Positions 23,501 through 35,530 are shown, counted from the stretch's first letter. The stretch: 64,000 nt of DNA from Mya arenaria (GCF_026914265.1 NC_069124.1:74028765-74092764); one strand, 5' to 3'. The notes: generated by a model from the sequence alone, not told the origin. Translations and numbers: made by a program.

Positions 23501-26500
23501 AACTATGAAGAACACCTGGTCAAGAATGTTGGACACATTCCTGAAATAAAGAAGACAAATTTGGCATGAACAAGTTGTATACAGAAATGTGAAAAAAGGA
23601 AAGATAAAGCTATTGTCACTACTTTTTAAGAGAACACTTTGTAAGATAAACATTTGTATGTACAATAAATGATAGATTTAAATGTGTGGATGATCCAAAC
23701 TAAAACTACCAACATACTCAGAGGTAGGCACTAGTAAGTGCATGTACAGGAAGAGATCGAAATTCAATTAACAAACATAACCTCTAAGATCAGTTATAAA
23801 ACAACACTAGAAACAAATTACTGCAGAGGCTACTGTGGTAAAAAGCTTTACAATACATTGTGATTCATCGTACAGCTACATTTATGGTGAGTTAATGCTA
23901 GTGCCAAGGGCAAACTCAAATATTCAAAAACACTGAAAATCAGATATTCAGATGCATGTATATTCATACATCATAAACGTCCATGTATATACTTCTCTAT
24001 TGGAAAATTGAAATGTGATTTAAATACCAAAAAAAAAAAATCAAAAGGAAAAGAACCTTTTGAAATACTGGGACTGGACAAGGGATATCATCAACCCAAG
24101 ACTTGAAAGAGTCATGTGATTTAAAAAGGTTTTTTTTTCTATCTAAAATTTGAAGTAAAAATCACTCAATGCTGAAGGTAATGTACTTAACAACAGCCAC
24201 CATTTTTGCATTTGAAAATGAGGTAAAACCAACAAACACATACACAACAGTTTCCTCATTCCAGTCTGGGTTACCCGTGGGCTCTTTCACAATCTGTGTA
24301 CGGAACTTGGTTCCGCCAAGCCCGAATATCACAGAGAACTTGTTACGGCCTGAAACAGGGGACATAATCTATGATCATTTTATTCATTGTATTAGAGTAG
24401 AAAGTATTTGAAAACAAACTTATCATTACTAAAGTTATATTTAAAAATAAATAAATTACATAATGACTTTGTATATTAATTATAATATCAGTGTTAGCTT
24501 TAAGAAAACATCTAATGTTGTTAGTTTTTGTTTTATCTAAGTGGTTTTGCCTGACAAGTTTTCATCACGGGATTTCAACTTTTTAAATTATGTCATGTCA
24601 GGCTGATAATATCTGTAAAGAAACAATTAGCGTGCATGAAAGATAAAATGCCACTCCCTGTGGGAATTTTAGCAATTAACAATTCAAATTCACCAAGTGT
24701 TCACATACCTGCCTTTTTACCCTGCAGGTTCTTTGCACTGTGCACTGAAAGTAAGGAAATATTGCTGAATGACAAATGTGAAACAGAATCAGATTTAAGA
24801 ATAAAGGATGACATAAGGACATAGGTATTCTGAACCAAGGGAGTTTTCAAATATCTTCAAGGCTTTAGCTAAAGAGTCATGGAAAGGTGCTCTGTCATTT
24901 TAGGAGCACCCTTCTGCCCTAATGGAGACCAGCTCTGCTTTCATAGAATTAAGTACTTAAGACTTGCAAATATTAATTCGTTTTCATAATAACTTATGAT
25001 GATATTATAAATACATACACACACATATATTTGGCATTTGAAAACTAAAATTACTTCGATTAAACACATTTCTGAACATTTTTTGTCAAAAACATTATCA
25101 TAAAGCTTTTCAATGTCCCAGACATAATTTAAAACCAACCGTAAATAAAACCCTAATCTCAATAAATTGACTTGAACAAATCAACTTGTATGACCATCAT
25201 ACTGCTACATTATCTGTTCAGTACAAGTACCAATTGACACGGCAATGTGTTTGTTACATAACTCTTATTTTCCTTGTCCTAAACATGTTCTTGTAGCTGT
25301 TACACACAAGGGGAGACACTGACTTGACGTGACCAGCTGCACTTAACAGTACACTTATGCTGTACATGTACACTGCACCCATAGACACTCAGAGTAATGT
25401 GGATGACAAGAGTGAAGCTCCCATTAATCACCAGCCTGACTGTCCTCTCTACCTTTCTAATTCCCCCCAGTTTACTCACATTTGTTTGTTTTTGTATCTA
25501 TTCAGGAATTTTTATGAGGGCTGTTTACAAGTTGATTTCATTTAAGGCTTTATAAACCAAAAGCTTGGTTTGAAGTTTGCTTTACATGAAAGGCAGACTT
25601 AGTCATTGTTTATAATTGCTGTAATAGCCACTTAGTTCTTAGAAAGCGGATACATTCTGTAATAAAGTTTAAAATCACTGAGCCTACACTGTTGCAGCAT
25701 GTTTGCTATAACTTTTAATATCTCTTAGAAATAAAGCCATTAAAGGGTGAATGTAATAACACTTTCATATTTAATAAAATTATTGTTTATCACATGCTAC
25801 ACCTTGTTTCCGGTTTAATATAACCATCACGTATTTTTTTATATTACACATGTGTAATATAACATTGCTCTTCATCTATTGGTCAGAAAATATATATTGC
25901 TCCGCATTTATATAAAAAGTTAATTGGCAAAAAGGAACTGCTAATTGGTAATATTCCTGTATACCAAACCTTCAATTCTTATTTTATTTCTATAATAAAT
26001 ATTTGTTTTGTTAGAGTAGTTGAATTTCTTTCTAAATATTAAGAGGATAACAAAGTATGTCGTCTTGATATCTTGAAAAAGCAAATTTAAAAGCGTCCAA
26101 AATTTAGTTTATTTTAACCGAAAATGAACATAAACATTATGATGTCACATCTACTACTTGACATCATGATGTTTATGTTAACTTCCGGTATAACAGAAAG
26201 AAAGATTTCGTTAAAATTAAAGTGTTTAGATTGTGATTTTTACTGGATATCATCTGAGAATGCATTCTTAAATAAACGGAATTAAAACGATCGGGTATAT
26301 ATGCTGTTTTAAATAAATCCTGGTACTACATTCCTGCAATGCATGTAGCGTGGGAAATGACAACACTTGGTGATATTCGGCTCATCAGCATCGCAGGTGA
26401 AACAGGTAGGGTTTTTTTTTGCCATTTTATACCGGAACTAGAACTCCGCGAGTCGGATGTGTCGCCTGACGAATTATTTACTGTCGACATTATAGCTGTT

Positions 26501-27913
26501 AGATTGGCATTTTATTCATTTATAGACAATGATGTTGCCATTTAACTTTCAAGTGTAGGTCAGATCAGATATACCTACAGAATAAGTTTCAGGTTGAAAC
26601 CTCCTATAGTTTACGAGATATGCCACGGACAAAACTTAAGCAAGAAAATTAACAAAGGGCAATAACTCTAAAAATATGGCAGCAAGAGTAACAGTTCTTG
26701 TGCACTGCACTTGCCCTCAATGAGATCCATGTACATATGAAGTTTCAAGTTGATACCTCTTATATTCTTCAAGATATGCCCCGGACAAAATTTTAAGCAT
26801 GAAAATTAACAAAGGGCAATAACTTTAAAACTAAGAAAGCAAGAGTTACTGTTATTGTGCACTGCACTTGCCCTCCATGAGATCTATCTACATATGAAGT
26901 TTCAAGTTGATAACTCTTATATTGTACAAGATATGCCCCGGACAAAACTTTAAGCATGAAAAATAACAAAGGGCAATAACTCTAAAAAATATGGAAGCAA
27001 GAGCAACAGTTCTTGTGCACTGCACTTGCCCTCAATTAGATCTATGTACATATGAAGTTTCAAGTTGATACCACTAATAGTTTAGGAGATATACCCCGGA
27101 CAAGCGAAAATGGGACGCGGACGCCGCCGCCGATAAAAGTAACCCCTATATGTCGTCTTTTCAGGCGACACAAAAAGCATGTGATAAAAAGAATCTGACA
27201 CTCGTTGTCATTTAATACCAATTTTAATTAAACTCGTCCAGGAAAACTGTTAGTAAGCTCGCCAAAGGCTCGCTAACTAACAGTTTTCCTGAACTCGTTT
27301 AATAAAAATTGGTATTAAATGACAACGCATGTCAGATCCTCTATATAGGGTTAACCATAAACCATTTGGCCACAAAAACTGCTCTACTGAATAAATAATG
27401 ATCTCAGCTATAAACTTTTAACAATATGTACAAATATTGTAAACATTTATGTCTCCATTTAAAACTGATTGATTGACAAAGAGTAACGTAATGGTTCAAC
27501 AGAGATGCATTGTTTATGTACATAAAAAACTGCCATCGGTTTTGCACAATTAATTTTGATGTGAAACACTTTTATATCACTTTCTTCAGTGAAAATTGTT
27601 GCATACTGAATGAAATGAAAATTCTATAGTACAATGTACATGCACATTTAATTTCCCTCATAGTTACTTATTTTATGGTTGAATAACAAAGGCATTTATA
27701 AGGGGTGACTGATGTAGGCACATCTTGTTTCAAACACATTTGGTCAAAGAAAACAGCACCAACATTTTACATTTATGTGTTACATCATAACATGTGATTG
27801 ATTCTTTTCCTTACATAAATAACAGTAAAAATGCCAATAAAAATTAATAATAGGCCAGGAATAGATATAAATTGTTTCTTACCAATTATTGTGATCTCTT
27901 CCGGGTCACTCAT
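20537..27913 (-). CDS. Class I Rab11 family-interacting protein with an inserted IPT/TIG domain
   Basis: Coding exons on the minus strand: 27913-27883, 24744-24709, 24349-24244, 23540-22583, 22285-22123, 21896-21840 and 20661-20537. Phases join cleanly to 491 aa, and an in-frame stop lies upstream of the ATG. Domains: C2 at about residues 1-122 (NLQGKKAGRNKFSVIFGLGG, NPDWNEE, DDILGQILIP); basic Ser-rich linker 140-245; IPT/TIG at 248-338 (SPNSGP, VEGKNLGIGKSD, SGGIGT); NPF motif at 348-350, of the type that binds EHD proteins; Ser/Thr-rich segment with RRAS 378-432; coiled coil KEELQARIQELETEN; and Rab-binding helix YIDKLVSKCMVHCPEAL at 462-478. C2 plus C-terminal FIP-RBD defines class I Rab11-FIPs, which link Rab11 to recycling-endosome traffic. 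The TIG domain is not part of the vertebrate family and resembles exocyst Sec5. The 3' end of exon 3 is ambiguous by 6 bp (24244 has the better donor, GTATGT; 24238 is the alternative). Confidence 0.88.
21534..21700. mobile_element. Short hAT-like MITE
   Basis: The element starts CAGTGGTCGAAATTA and ends TAATTTCAATGACTG, an imperfect inverted pair. It is flanked by AAACAG / AAATAG. The 167-bp body repeats a CAAGCC...GGCTTG theme and has no coding capacity. It lies in the intron between coding exons 6 and 7 of the Rab11-FIP gene. Confidence 0.55.
24870..25150. repeat. Interspersed repeat, related to copy at 28.5-28.8 kb
   Basis: It shares with 28510-28800 the order AGCACCCTTCTGCCCTAATGGAGACCA, TTGGCATTTGAAAACTAAAATTA, then a TTTTGTCAAA...TTCAATGTCCC block. 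The CACCCT.TGCCCTTTT motif also occurs in the CAGTG element at 3769-4897, so these may be diverged members of one family. Confidence 0.4.
25839..25862. repeat. Perfect 24-bp palindrome
   Basis: TTATATTACACA is followed directly by its exact reverse complement, with no loop. It lies in Rab11-FIP intron 1, about 260 bp from another foldback (26127-26179). The two may be parts of one decayed foldback element. Confidence 0.8.
26127..26179. repeat. Foldback: 21-bp arms with an 11-bp loop
   Basis: AACATAAACATTATGATGTCA (26127-26147) pairs with 26159-26179 with a single mismatch. Confidence 0.8.
26560..27160. repeat. 157-bp tandem repeat, about four units
   Basis: The block AACAAAGGGCAATAACT recurs at 26651, 26808 and 26965, 157 bp apart each time, with shared CTTGTGCACTGCACTTGCCC, ATGAAGTTTCAAGTTGAT and GATATGCCCCGGACAA blocks. 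It ends in a CG-rich tail (GGGACGCGGACGCCGCCGCC) followed by GGCGACACAAAAAG. The tail resembles the end of an interspersed element, so the array may be the body of a mobile element. Confidence 0.75.
27194..27336. mobile_element. 143-bp foldback element with ~69-bp arms
   Basis: The left arm (27194-27263) and right arm (27268-27336) are inverted copies differing at about ten positions, with a 4-5-nt AAAG loop. The arms share TTGTCATTTAATACCAATTTT and CAGGAAAACTGTTAGT. Transcribed RNA from either strand would form a long hairpin. It directly follows the 157-bp array. Confidence 0.8.
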
Positions 27914-28046
27914 AATTCCGTCCAGCCTGGATGCCGAGGCCAGCTTGAAAAGGTTGTATGTAACCGTTTACTCCGGCAGCCAATGTATGCTAGTGATGCA
28001 TAACTTAAGTAGAAGCACATTGATGTCACAATTTATTGCTCAAGAC
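27914..28046 (-). other. Probable 5' UTR part of the first Rab11-FIP coding exon
   Basis: On the minus strand a pyrimidine-rich tract ending TCATTGCAG lies just above 28046. This is a good splice acceptor, so the start codon probably sits in a second or later exon and the promoter lies farther upstream, within 28-36 kb. The true upstream exon is not identified. Confidence 0.4.
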
Positions 28047-28509
28047 CTGCAATGAAAAAATGACCAAGTCTTATTATAAACCCTTACAAGTTCATTGTAT
28101 GCAACTTGCAGGATTTCGATGCAATCCTTTTCATTCAATTTAAGATTGTAACCTCTTATAAATGGTTAATCACATGAAGTCCAAGTAGATATGTGAAAAT
28201 ATAATATACAATGATAAATAGCCTCTTCCTATTATAACAAATGAGCTCATAAACTGGTATCATTGGTTGAACATGAATCTTCTGAACATATGAATATCAA
28301 ATGACAATACTTTCAACCCACATCATCACAAAAGTTTGGTATTAGTTATACATGTAAATATTTATTGTTTTAATAAGGAAGTTAGAGCTCCAACTAACAA
28401 GATAGTTGTCATGAATAATGTTGTTTTCAAATTTCTTTAAAAGAGCAGAAAAATGATTGTTACCAACAGCTACTGTGTGAACATCACATTTCAAATTGAA
28501 TTAATAGGG

Positions 28510-28800
28510 TTTAAGCTAGAGTAATGGGAGGGTGACGCACCCTTGGTAGCACCCTAATCTGCCCTTTTGGAGACCATCTTCAGCACCCAGTTTAAATATA
28601 TAAGTGCACTTAAACTTTACATATTTGGCATTTAAAATCTAATATTATTTCAGTAAAACTCAATTCCTACACTTTTATGTCAAATTCATAATGTTCAATA
28701 TCTTCACAGCCCCGAACAATGTGCCCTTTTCTCCCTTTTAATAGCACCCTGTCCCTTTTCAAAGCATCCTATGCTATTTAAAACTGGGCTAAAACTCTAT
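28510..28800. repeat. Interspersed repeat, related to copy at 24.9-25.1 kb
   Basis: GCACCCTAATCTGCCCTTTTGGAGACCA and later GCACCCTGTCCCTTTTCAAAG parallel the copy at 24870-25150 and the right end of the element at 3769-4897. Ends are not resolved. Confidence 0.4.
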
Positions 28801-30375
28801 TAAATGATACATGTAAACATAACTTTAAGCTGTGGCATGGTATTTTAAACACTGAATATCATGATTAAATTGATTAAACTATTAAACTAGACGTTTGTTT
28901 TTTCTAATAAAAAACTGATGTCATTCCCTTTGCACATCGTCTCAACATTTGTGGCAAGTTATTTCAAAATCCCTCAGGGGTTTGAACAGATATGGAGCAG
29001 ACATTGACGGACAGATAGACTGATGAACAGACAACTCAAGACTGAAGGCCAGACAACTCCAGCAAAAACAATATACCTCCCCATTTATAGGGGAGAGGCA
29101 AAGAAGCATAAGCGTGTCCCTGTATATAATCTTTAAATTGATACCAGCAAAATCCATCCTTTTTCCACAGGATATTTTTTAAATTACATTTATTCCAAAG
29201 TCGGAGCCTGCTGCAACCAAAATGGAAGTAAAACCCACTCTAGTTAATTAAATGTCACCACTGACACACACCAGCCCTGAAACAAACCAGATATGGATTC
29301 CTGATAAAAAAAATTATTTTGGAAACAAATCAATACCACATGCTAATGTCCCTTTTTATGGACTGTACAGTAAAACTATGTTTCTGAATAGCGAAAACCT
29401 CTAGATATTGGTAATATGATTTGCAGGTTGTCGAGCAAAGTTGTCCATCAGTCCTCAAAACCATGAACAAATAGTCATCATAACACTCACAAAAACATTA
29501 CAAGTTCTGCTACTTCTTTGTAGTTTGGCAAATATCCATTTTTTGCGCTTGATATTCAGGAAGTGTTTTATTTCCAGTAACAGTAAAATGTCATATAACG
29601 TTACTATTTCATCCATTCCATAGAGTAGACATATACATGTACTAGAGATAATCAGTAAGACCACAAATGTTTCAACATTGTCTCAATTCTTGTCAAGATG
29701 TCAAAGCATCAAATCAACTAGTAACAGCTGAGATGATGTGCTGTTTGATGATAATTATTGTTATTTTTAAGACTAATTATTGACTGTCACTGGCCCGCCC
29801 TCTCTTATATTGATGACAGCATACCTTGTAACACCAATCACACATTTCAATAATTGTCATCTTAATGCAAGAACTCAACATCTATTTATATTTCTATATA
29901 CATTTATTAAGTTATTGCACTAGGGTGACATCATGTACATCTTGAACACCATTATAGAGTTCTGGTAAATAATGAGCCCTACATCTACATACCAGTAATT
30001 TACATACAGTGACAGTAAGCTCAAGCCATTACATAATTACATCACATAATAGAAATAGTGGATAATCAAGTTTGAGTGTCCGATCCTAATATATTTACTG
30101 AGTGAGCATCAAAATCAACATTTCACAAATGGAATAGCCACAGTGAAATAGCCACTTCTGGTGTTTACGAGGTGAAATATATAGCAATCTTGCAATGAAA
30201 CAATCTTAATATTTTATTATAAACCCAAAAAGCATAATTATGGAATGACAGTAAACTTAAGTTTTTCAGAAAAGTGCGCAAAATTGTATGCAAATGTATT
30301 AAATGTCACGTCAGAAACGACATCTTTAAAATCAATTTAAAAAATTTAAAATCAGCCCTGTGCATGTTGATGTTT

Positions 30376-30380
<5 letters not shown>

Positions 30381-30429
<49 letters not shown>
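30381..30429 (+). repeat. (GA)n microsatellite
   Basis: Uninterrupted GA dinucleotide repeat of about 24 units. Confidence 0.95.
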
Positions 30430-30431
<2 letters not shown>

Positions 30432-31664
30432 AGATAAATTTTCAAAGAAGTGAAAAATATCAAAAGAGAAATTGTTATTTCAATATTTGAAACAGTCAAA
30501 TTTCATGTTTATTTATCACTGATGAATCTCTATAAATCACTGGAAAGCATGAAATAAATACTCATGTAATGATCATCCTCTAAGAAGAATAAAATTTTAC
30601 CTCTCCAAAAAATACTTACATTTATATACACAAATCTAGCACTCATTGCAAATGTTTGCAGTTCACATTGAATTTCAAATTCACATTAAAATACTTGAAC
30701 ACAAATTAATAGTATTATATATAAATCAAGTATAAATCCTGAGAGCTATGTTGATTATCAAAACTTAATTTAGAACACAAGAATGAGAAAACATTCCACA
30801 AACTCATTTAAATAAAATAATAATTACTGGTAATCACCAGCAACTGGTGGTTGTTATTGTTGTAAACTCACGTCACCAGATTTCTTACCGCAATCAATTA
30901 TACCTACGGCACAAGTACTGTTCACGCACATATTTACCTAGGTATGTTAGTATCTGATGACTCAATGACACACATAAAAACGTAATTTCATCCACATTAC
31001 TGAATAATAAAACATGCAATAACGACACTCTCTAGCTTATAAAATATAGGTCATGCTCGAAATACAACAATGATATTTTGATATACATGTTTTTACAAAT
31101 TCATTTAACCCTGAAATTTTAGTTAATATAAAAGTCTAGTATTTTGCAAGCTTTACAATTTTTTCCAAGAATTTTATATTTCACAAACTGCAGTAGTAAC
31201 CAATTCAACCAACACTATAATCATCACCTATTCATTAATATATGGTTAACCACAAAAGTAAAAAGTAAAAATATTGATAAAAAACATATACATTTAAACT
31301 TGCCCTTAACACAAATCACTATTTAATTTTATTTTACATTATAAACATGTACCATATTTGTGAAGAATATGAATGAAATTACTTGTATCTTGAGGGCAAA
31401 AACAGCAAGCAGACTTTCATTCATAGGTTTAAGTTATGTAGCTTGTCAAATATTTCAATGTATATGGGATAATTGATATTCATTTGACCTCAGTGACCTA
31501 TAGTTACTGGTAGCTGAGCTAGGAAACAAGCCTTAATATTTTGAAAACCATCACACTCTGAAAGTAACAAAGCATGAGTCAAAAATCTATAGATAATCAC
31601 AACAAAGGATCTGATTGTTATAAAATTCATATTTACATTCAAAAATGAAGAAAACTCATTTTTC

Positions 31665-31841
31665 TTAAAGCGTTATTAACACTTTAAGCCACAAAACTTC
31701 AATTTGCAAACACAAAAAACTGCAATCTGATATATTGTCACCAGTCTTATATCACTGGTTTACAGATATTTACACAAGGATTTGTTCATTCCAAGACAAA
31801 AAAGTTGTCAAAACGGTCAATCTGTGAGAGTGCAGCTTAAA
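31665..31841. mobile_element. MITE copy, right end intact, left end lost
   Basis: It ends with GTCAAAACGGTCAATCTGTG then AGAGTGCAGCTTAAAG, the same terminus as the MITE at 51674-52022. It also shares AAAGCGTTA...TTTAAGCCA, TATATCACTGGTTT and CCAAGACAAAA with it. The left inverted end is not recognisable. Confidence 0.6.
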
Positions 31842-32191
31842 GTGACTCACTCATGTTTTTGGACCAAATATTAGTTTTTCCGGTAATGTATCTAAAAACA
31901 CTTATTATATCATTATTTTACTCTATAATTTAATTGCAGAAAAAAAATACAGTTGTAGCATAAAAAAACATTTTGGTTTTAGTGGGGTTCGAATCGACGC
32001 CGGTAAAGTCTAGAAAAAACAAACACATGGCCCTCAGGACTTTAATAAAATTATTAGATATATGTTGACCACTTGAGGATACATTGATACTACATTGTGT
32101 ATAAACACTGATGAAAAGTGTGGTCTTCAAAGACGATATTTGAGCATATATCAAGATTTGCGGAAGGATTCCAGCTTTTGGTATTTTTGTT
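31842..32191. other. Segment between two MITE copies, with a B-box-like motif
   Basis: It lies exactly between two copies of the same MITE family. It includes GGGGTTCGAATCGACG at 31984, matching a pol III box B. No box A is clear upstream at tRNA spacing, so a SINE assignment is uncertain. Confidence 0.3.
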
Positions 32192-32530
32192 TTAAAGCTG
32201 CACTCTCACAGATATACTGTTTTCACAACTTTTTTGTGTTTTTTTGTCTTGGAAAGAGCAAATGTCTGCAAACCAATGATAAAAGATTGCTGACAAATGA
32301 TCAGATCGCAGATTTTCATATTTCCGTTCGAAAATTAATGTTTTATGGCTTAAACGGTTTAAGAAAAATGCATAAAACATCAATTTTTGAACTTAAATAT
32401 AAAAGTCTGTGATCATTTTTTTTGTCAGCAGTCTTATATCACTGGTTTCCATGCACTTTCGCAAAAAATGGCTAGTTCCAAGACAAAAAATAAAACAGTT
32501 GTCAAAACGTTCAATCAGTGAGAGTAACAC
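32192..32530. mobile_element. MITE with GAGAGTG-type inverted ends
   Basis: The left end TTAAAGCTGCACTCTCACAG and right end GTCAAAACGTTCAATCAGTG then AGAGT are an inverted pair. The internal blocks (GTCTTGGAAAG..., CAGTCTTATATCACTGGTTT, CCAAGACAAAA) match the copies at 31.7 and 51.7 kb. No coding capacity. Confidence 0.7.
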
Positions 32531-32831
32531 TCCTTATGATTTGCCACACTTTATCTCGTAATTAAAAAAAGTGCTTTTTACAAACCATGAGCAAGTCACT
32601 TAACTACATTCACCTGGAAATAGTCCCATCATCAGTTTAATTCAAAGTTAAGTTTGAATTTTCCTTTGGTTAAACCAGTATTTATTTCAGCTCGTAGTTA
32701 CATAAATCGTTATCACTGAAACAGACCAAATAATATATGCCTAAATAGTATAAATTCTACAGAATTGAGATGTTACAAAAACAATTGTGTTTTTTTCTGA
32801 TTCTTTCTTTTCTCTCCTTTGGAACATGAAG

Positions 32832-32924
32832 TAGACTCCAGTGTTGCAGAGTTTAGATCAATGAAAGTCATGCCAAATGGTGATATTTCGTCTGTCAGCA
32901 AGTCCAGTACACTAGTTGAAGATG
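32832..32924 (+). CDS. Candidate orphan coding exon (30 full codons)
   Basis: A long pyrimidine tract (TTTTTTTCTGATTCTTTCTTTTCTCTCC region) leads to an AG at 32830-32831, and the segment ends at a good donor (GATG|GTTAGT). In between, one frame is fully open and reads DSSVAEFRSMKVMPNGDISS followed by VSKSSTLVED. The codon use is less AT-biased than its surroundings. It lies on the + strand between two other genes and I do not recognise it. It could be an exon of an unannotated gene or chance. Confidence 0.28.
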
Positions 32925-34782
32925 GTTAGTCTTTGGAAGAGAAGTAGTCTAGTGTGGCATTGTCCTATTGCATTATCTTAAAAGGTTTATTTATCCATAC
33001 TATTTCTACCTTTCCAGTACAAGAGACAGTCCTTCGGACTCCACACACTTTGACCAGCCCAATTGTGTTCATACCCTGATAATGACATCAATCCCGCAAT
33101 TCATTCCTTAAATAAACAGCTACAACTATCAATGTAAATAACTGCAATCCAGGTAAGTAAGAATATATCAATTGATGAGAGGTTCCTATCATAGTACCAG
33201 TGTTTGTATCAAGAATGGATATCTAGTTTGTGTGGGGGTAGGATGTGGAGAGGGTGGAAACCAGGTTTTTTAAAGATCCTGTTTTTTTCTAAATAGATAA
33301 CACATTGATTGTCCTTGATAAGTGCTATTTTTTTTTGTTTTTAAGTTGTCAGATACAGTTCTTCGACATTGTCATTAAAAATGTATTAAAATATTCCTTT
33401 TAAAAAACTATGTACGCATTTAGGAAATATATTTGATAATATACATAGTCCCATTTATCTTTTGATGTAGAATATAGTAGCTTTTAATTTTTATCTTGAA
33501 TACCAGACAATACAGCCTATCAAAAGGAACCCCATTCCGGCACGGGTAGGCAGATGACACAAGAGTTTTTTTGTCAGATTTTCAATGAGAGAATTGCTCC
33601 CTTTTTGCGTCCAAAAATCTCACCAATAAAGATTTCAGTGGATTTTAATAACAAATGAATAAAAACATTGTTCTGACATAAAATGTTGAGTGATTTTCAG
33701 AACACTTCTGATATTGTAGATGCTTTTAAATGGAGATTGACATCTGTGTTAACAAAACAAATCTGGGTCGCAAAACCCTTGAAACAAAGTGTGTTGACCA
33801 TACTGATTAAAAACATTTGATAGAGCACAGGCAGACTAATGTCGACAGTAAAGCTGTAATTCAATAAACAACAAGAGAGGCAATAGGTAATGATGACACT
33901 GAACGAGAAACAACAAAACCAAAAAGGCACAACCGGTGAGCCAGCACAAGAATATCTCACATTTAATTATTTACAATTCGTTTGAGGCAATTTTAATACA
34001 AGAAATTGCGAAAATATCTAATTAGAATTTTCCCTGTATTATAGGAAGTTAAATGGCCAGTATCCTAATATGACTATGAGTAAGTTATAAAACATGTATA
34101 AAAATCACATAACTATTATTTAATATTCTTTACAATATCATGGTCCAAAGCAGACATTACCTTCACAAATGTTTTATAACACGTTCTTACATTCTCTTCG
34201 AACGAAAATGTGTCGTTCCAAATTCGTGTTTTCTGTTGTGATCACTAAATAACTTTGCATCAAAACAATGACAAACCAGAATGACTCATAAAATCCGATG
34301 CCCTATGGTCGTGTAAACATCTTTAGGCATAACGGTTAAAGTGAAACAGTGAATGAGGGTTGCAGTCAACAATTTTATGAAATATTCAATCGATATGTCT
34401 ATTCTCTAATGGGCCGCATCGGTCATGAAGAACACATAACTTTAAATTCCTAGATCTTTACATATACAAATAATTAAATCGCAGTGTGGGAATTGCGAAC
34501 AAGTGTAAAACCTATTAGTATGTACATTACAACTGCTCCTTAAGAAGCGCAAGTTTTAATTGTTTTTTGGTCAATATCGGAAAAAAACACATTTATTTTT
34601 CTTCAAAAACAAAGAGGGTTTTTAACATTTAAAAGTGACTTTTTATGCCACGTTTTATTACTTAATGTTTTAAACATTCTTTTTCACACATTATATATAT
34701 ATAGTTTATATAATTTTATTTTCCAGATCTTGTAATCTACATGCAATGTCAGATTGAATAAACTAATTGGGCTCAAGACCAC

Positions 34783-35530
34783 AGTTATCTACCTCTTGTT
34801 GGACTCAGTACCACGTACAGTTATCCACCTCTCGTTGGACTCCGTACAACGTACAGTCATCCACCTCTCGTTGGACTCAGTACCACGTACAGTTATCCAC
34901 CTCTCGTTGGACTCAGTACCACGTACAGTTATCCACCTCTCGTTGAACTCAGTATCACGTACAGTTATCCACCTCCCGTTGGACTCAGTACCACGTACAG
35001 TTATCCACCTCTCGTTGGACTCAGTACCACGTACAGTCATCCACCTCTCGTTGGACTCAGTACCACGTACAGTTATCCACCTTTCGTTGGACTCAGTACT
35101 ATAGTCATCCACCTCTCGTTGAACTCAGTACTACAGTCATCCACCTCTCGTTGAACGCAGTACTATAGTCATCCACCTCTTGTTGGACTCAGTACTACAG
35201 TCATCCACCTCTCGTTGAACTCAGTACTACAGCCATCCACCTCTCGTTGGACTCAGTACCACGTACAGTTATCCACCTCTCGTTGGACTCAGTACCACGT
35301 ACAGTCATCCACCTCTCGTCGGACTCAGTACCACGTACAGTCATCCACCTCTCGTTGGACTCAGTACTATATAGTCATCCACCTCTCGTTGGACTCAGTA
35401 CTACAGTCATCCACCTCTCGTTGGACTCAGTACTACAGTCATCCACCTCTCGTTGGACTCAGTACTACAGTCATCCACCTCTCGTTGGACTCAGTACTAC
35501 AGTCATCCACCTCTCGTTGGACTCAGTAAT
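34783..35530. repeat. 36/32-bp minisatellite
   Basis: The first block has units of 36 bp (CTCGTTGGACTCAGTACCAC then GTACAGTTATCCACCT). Later units have lost four bases (CAGTACTACAGTCATCCACC) and are 32 bp. A few 36-bp units return at about 35247-35360 before more 32-bp units. Degenerate copies extend to about 35600. About 21 units in all. Confidence 0.9.

Larger units (their letters stand above)
28047..34782. other. Intergenic/5' region between divergent Rab11-FIP and MAPK6 genes, first part
   Basis: Mostly AT-rich sequence. It contains a repeat (28510-28800), a (GA)n tract (30381-30429), two MITE copies (about 31665-31841 and 32192-32530), a B-box-bearing segment (31842-32191) and one candidate exon (32832-32924). 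No other coding sequence can be supported. Confidence 0.5.
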
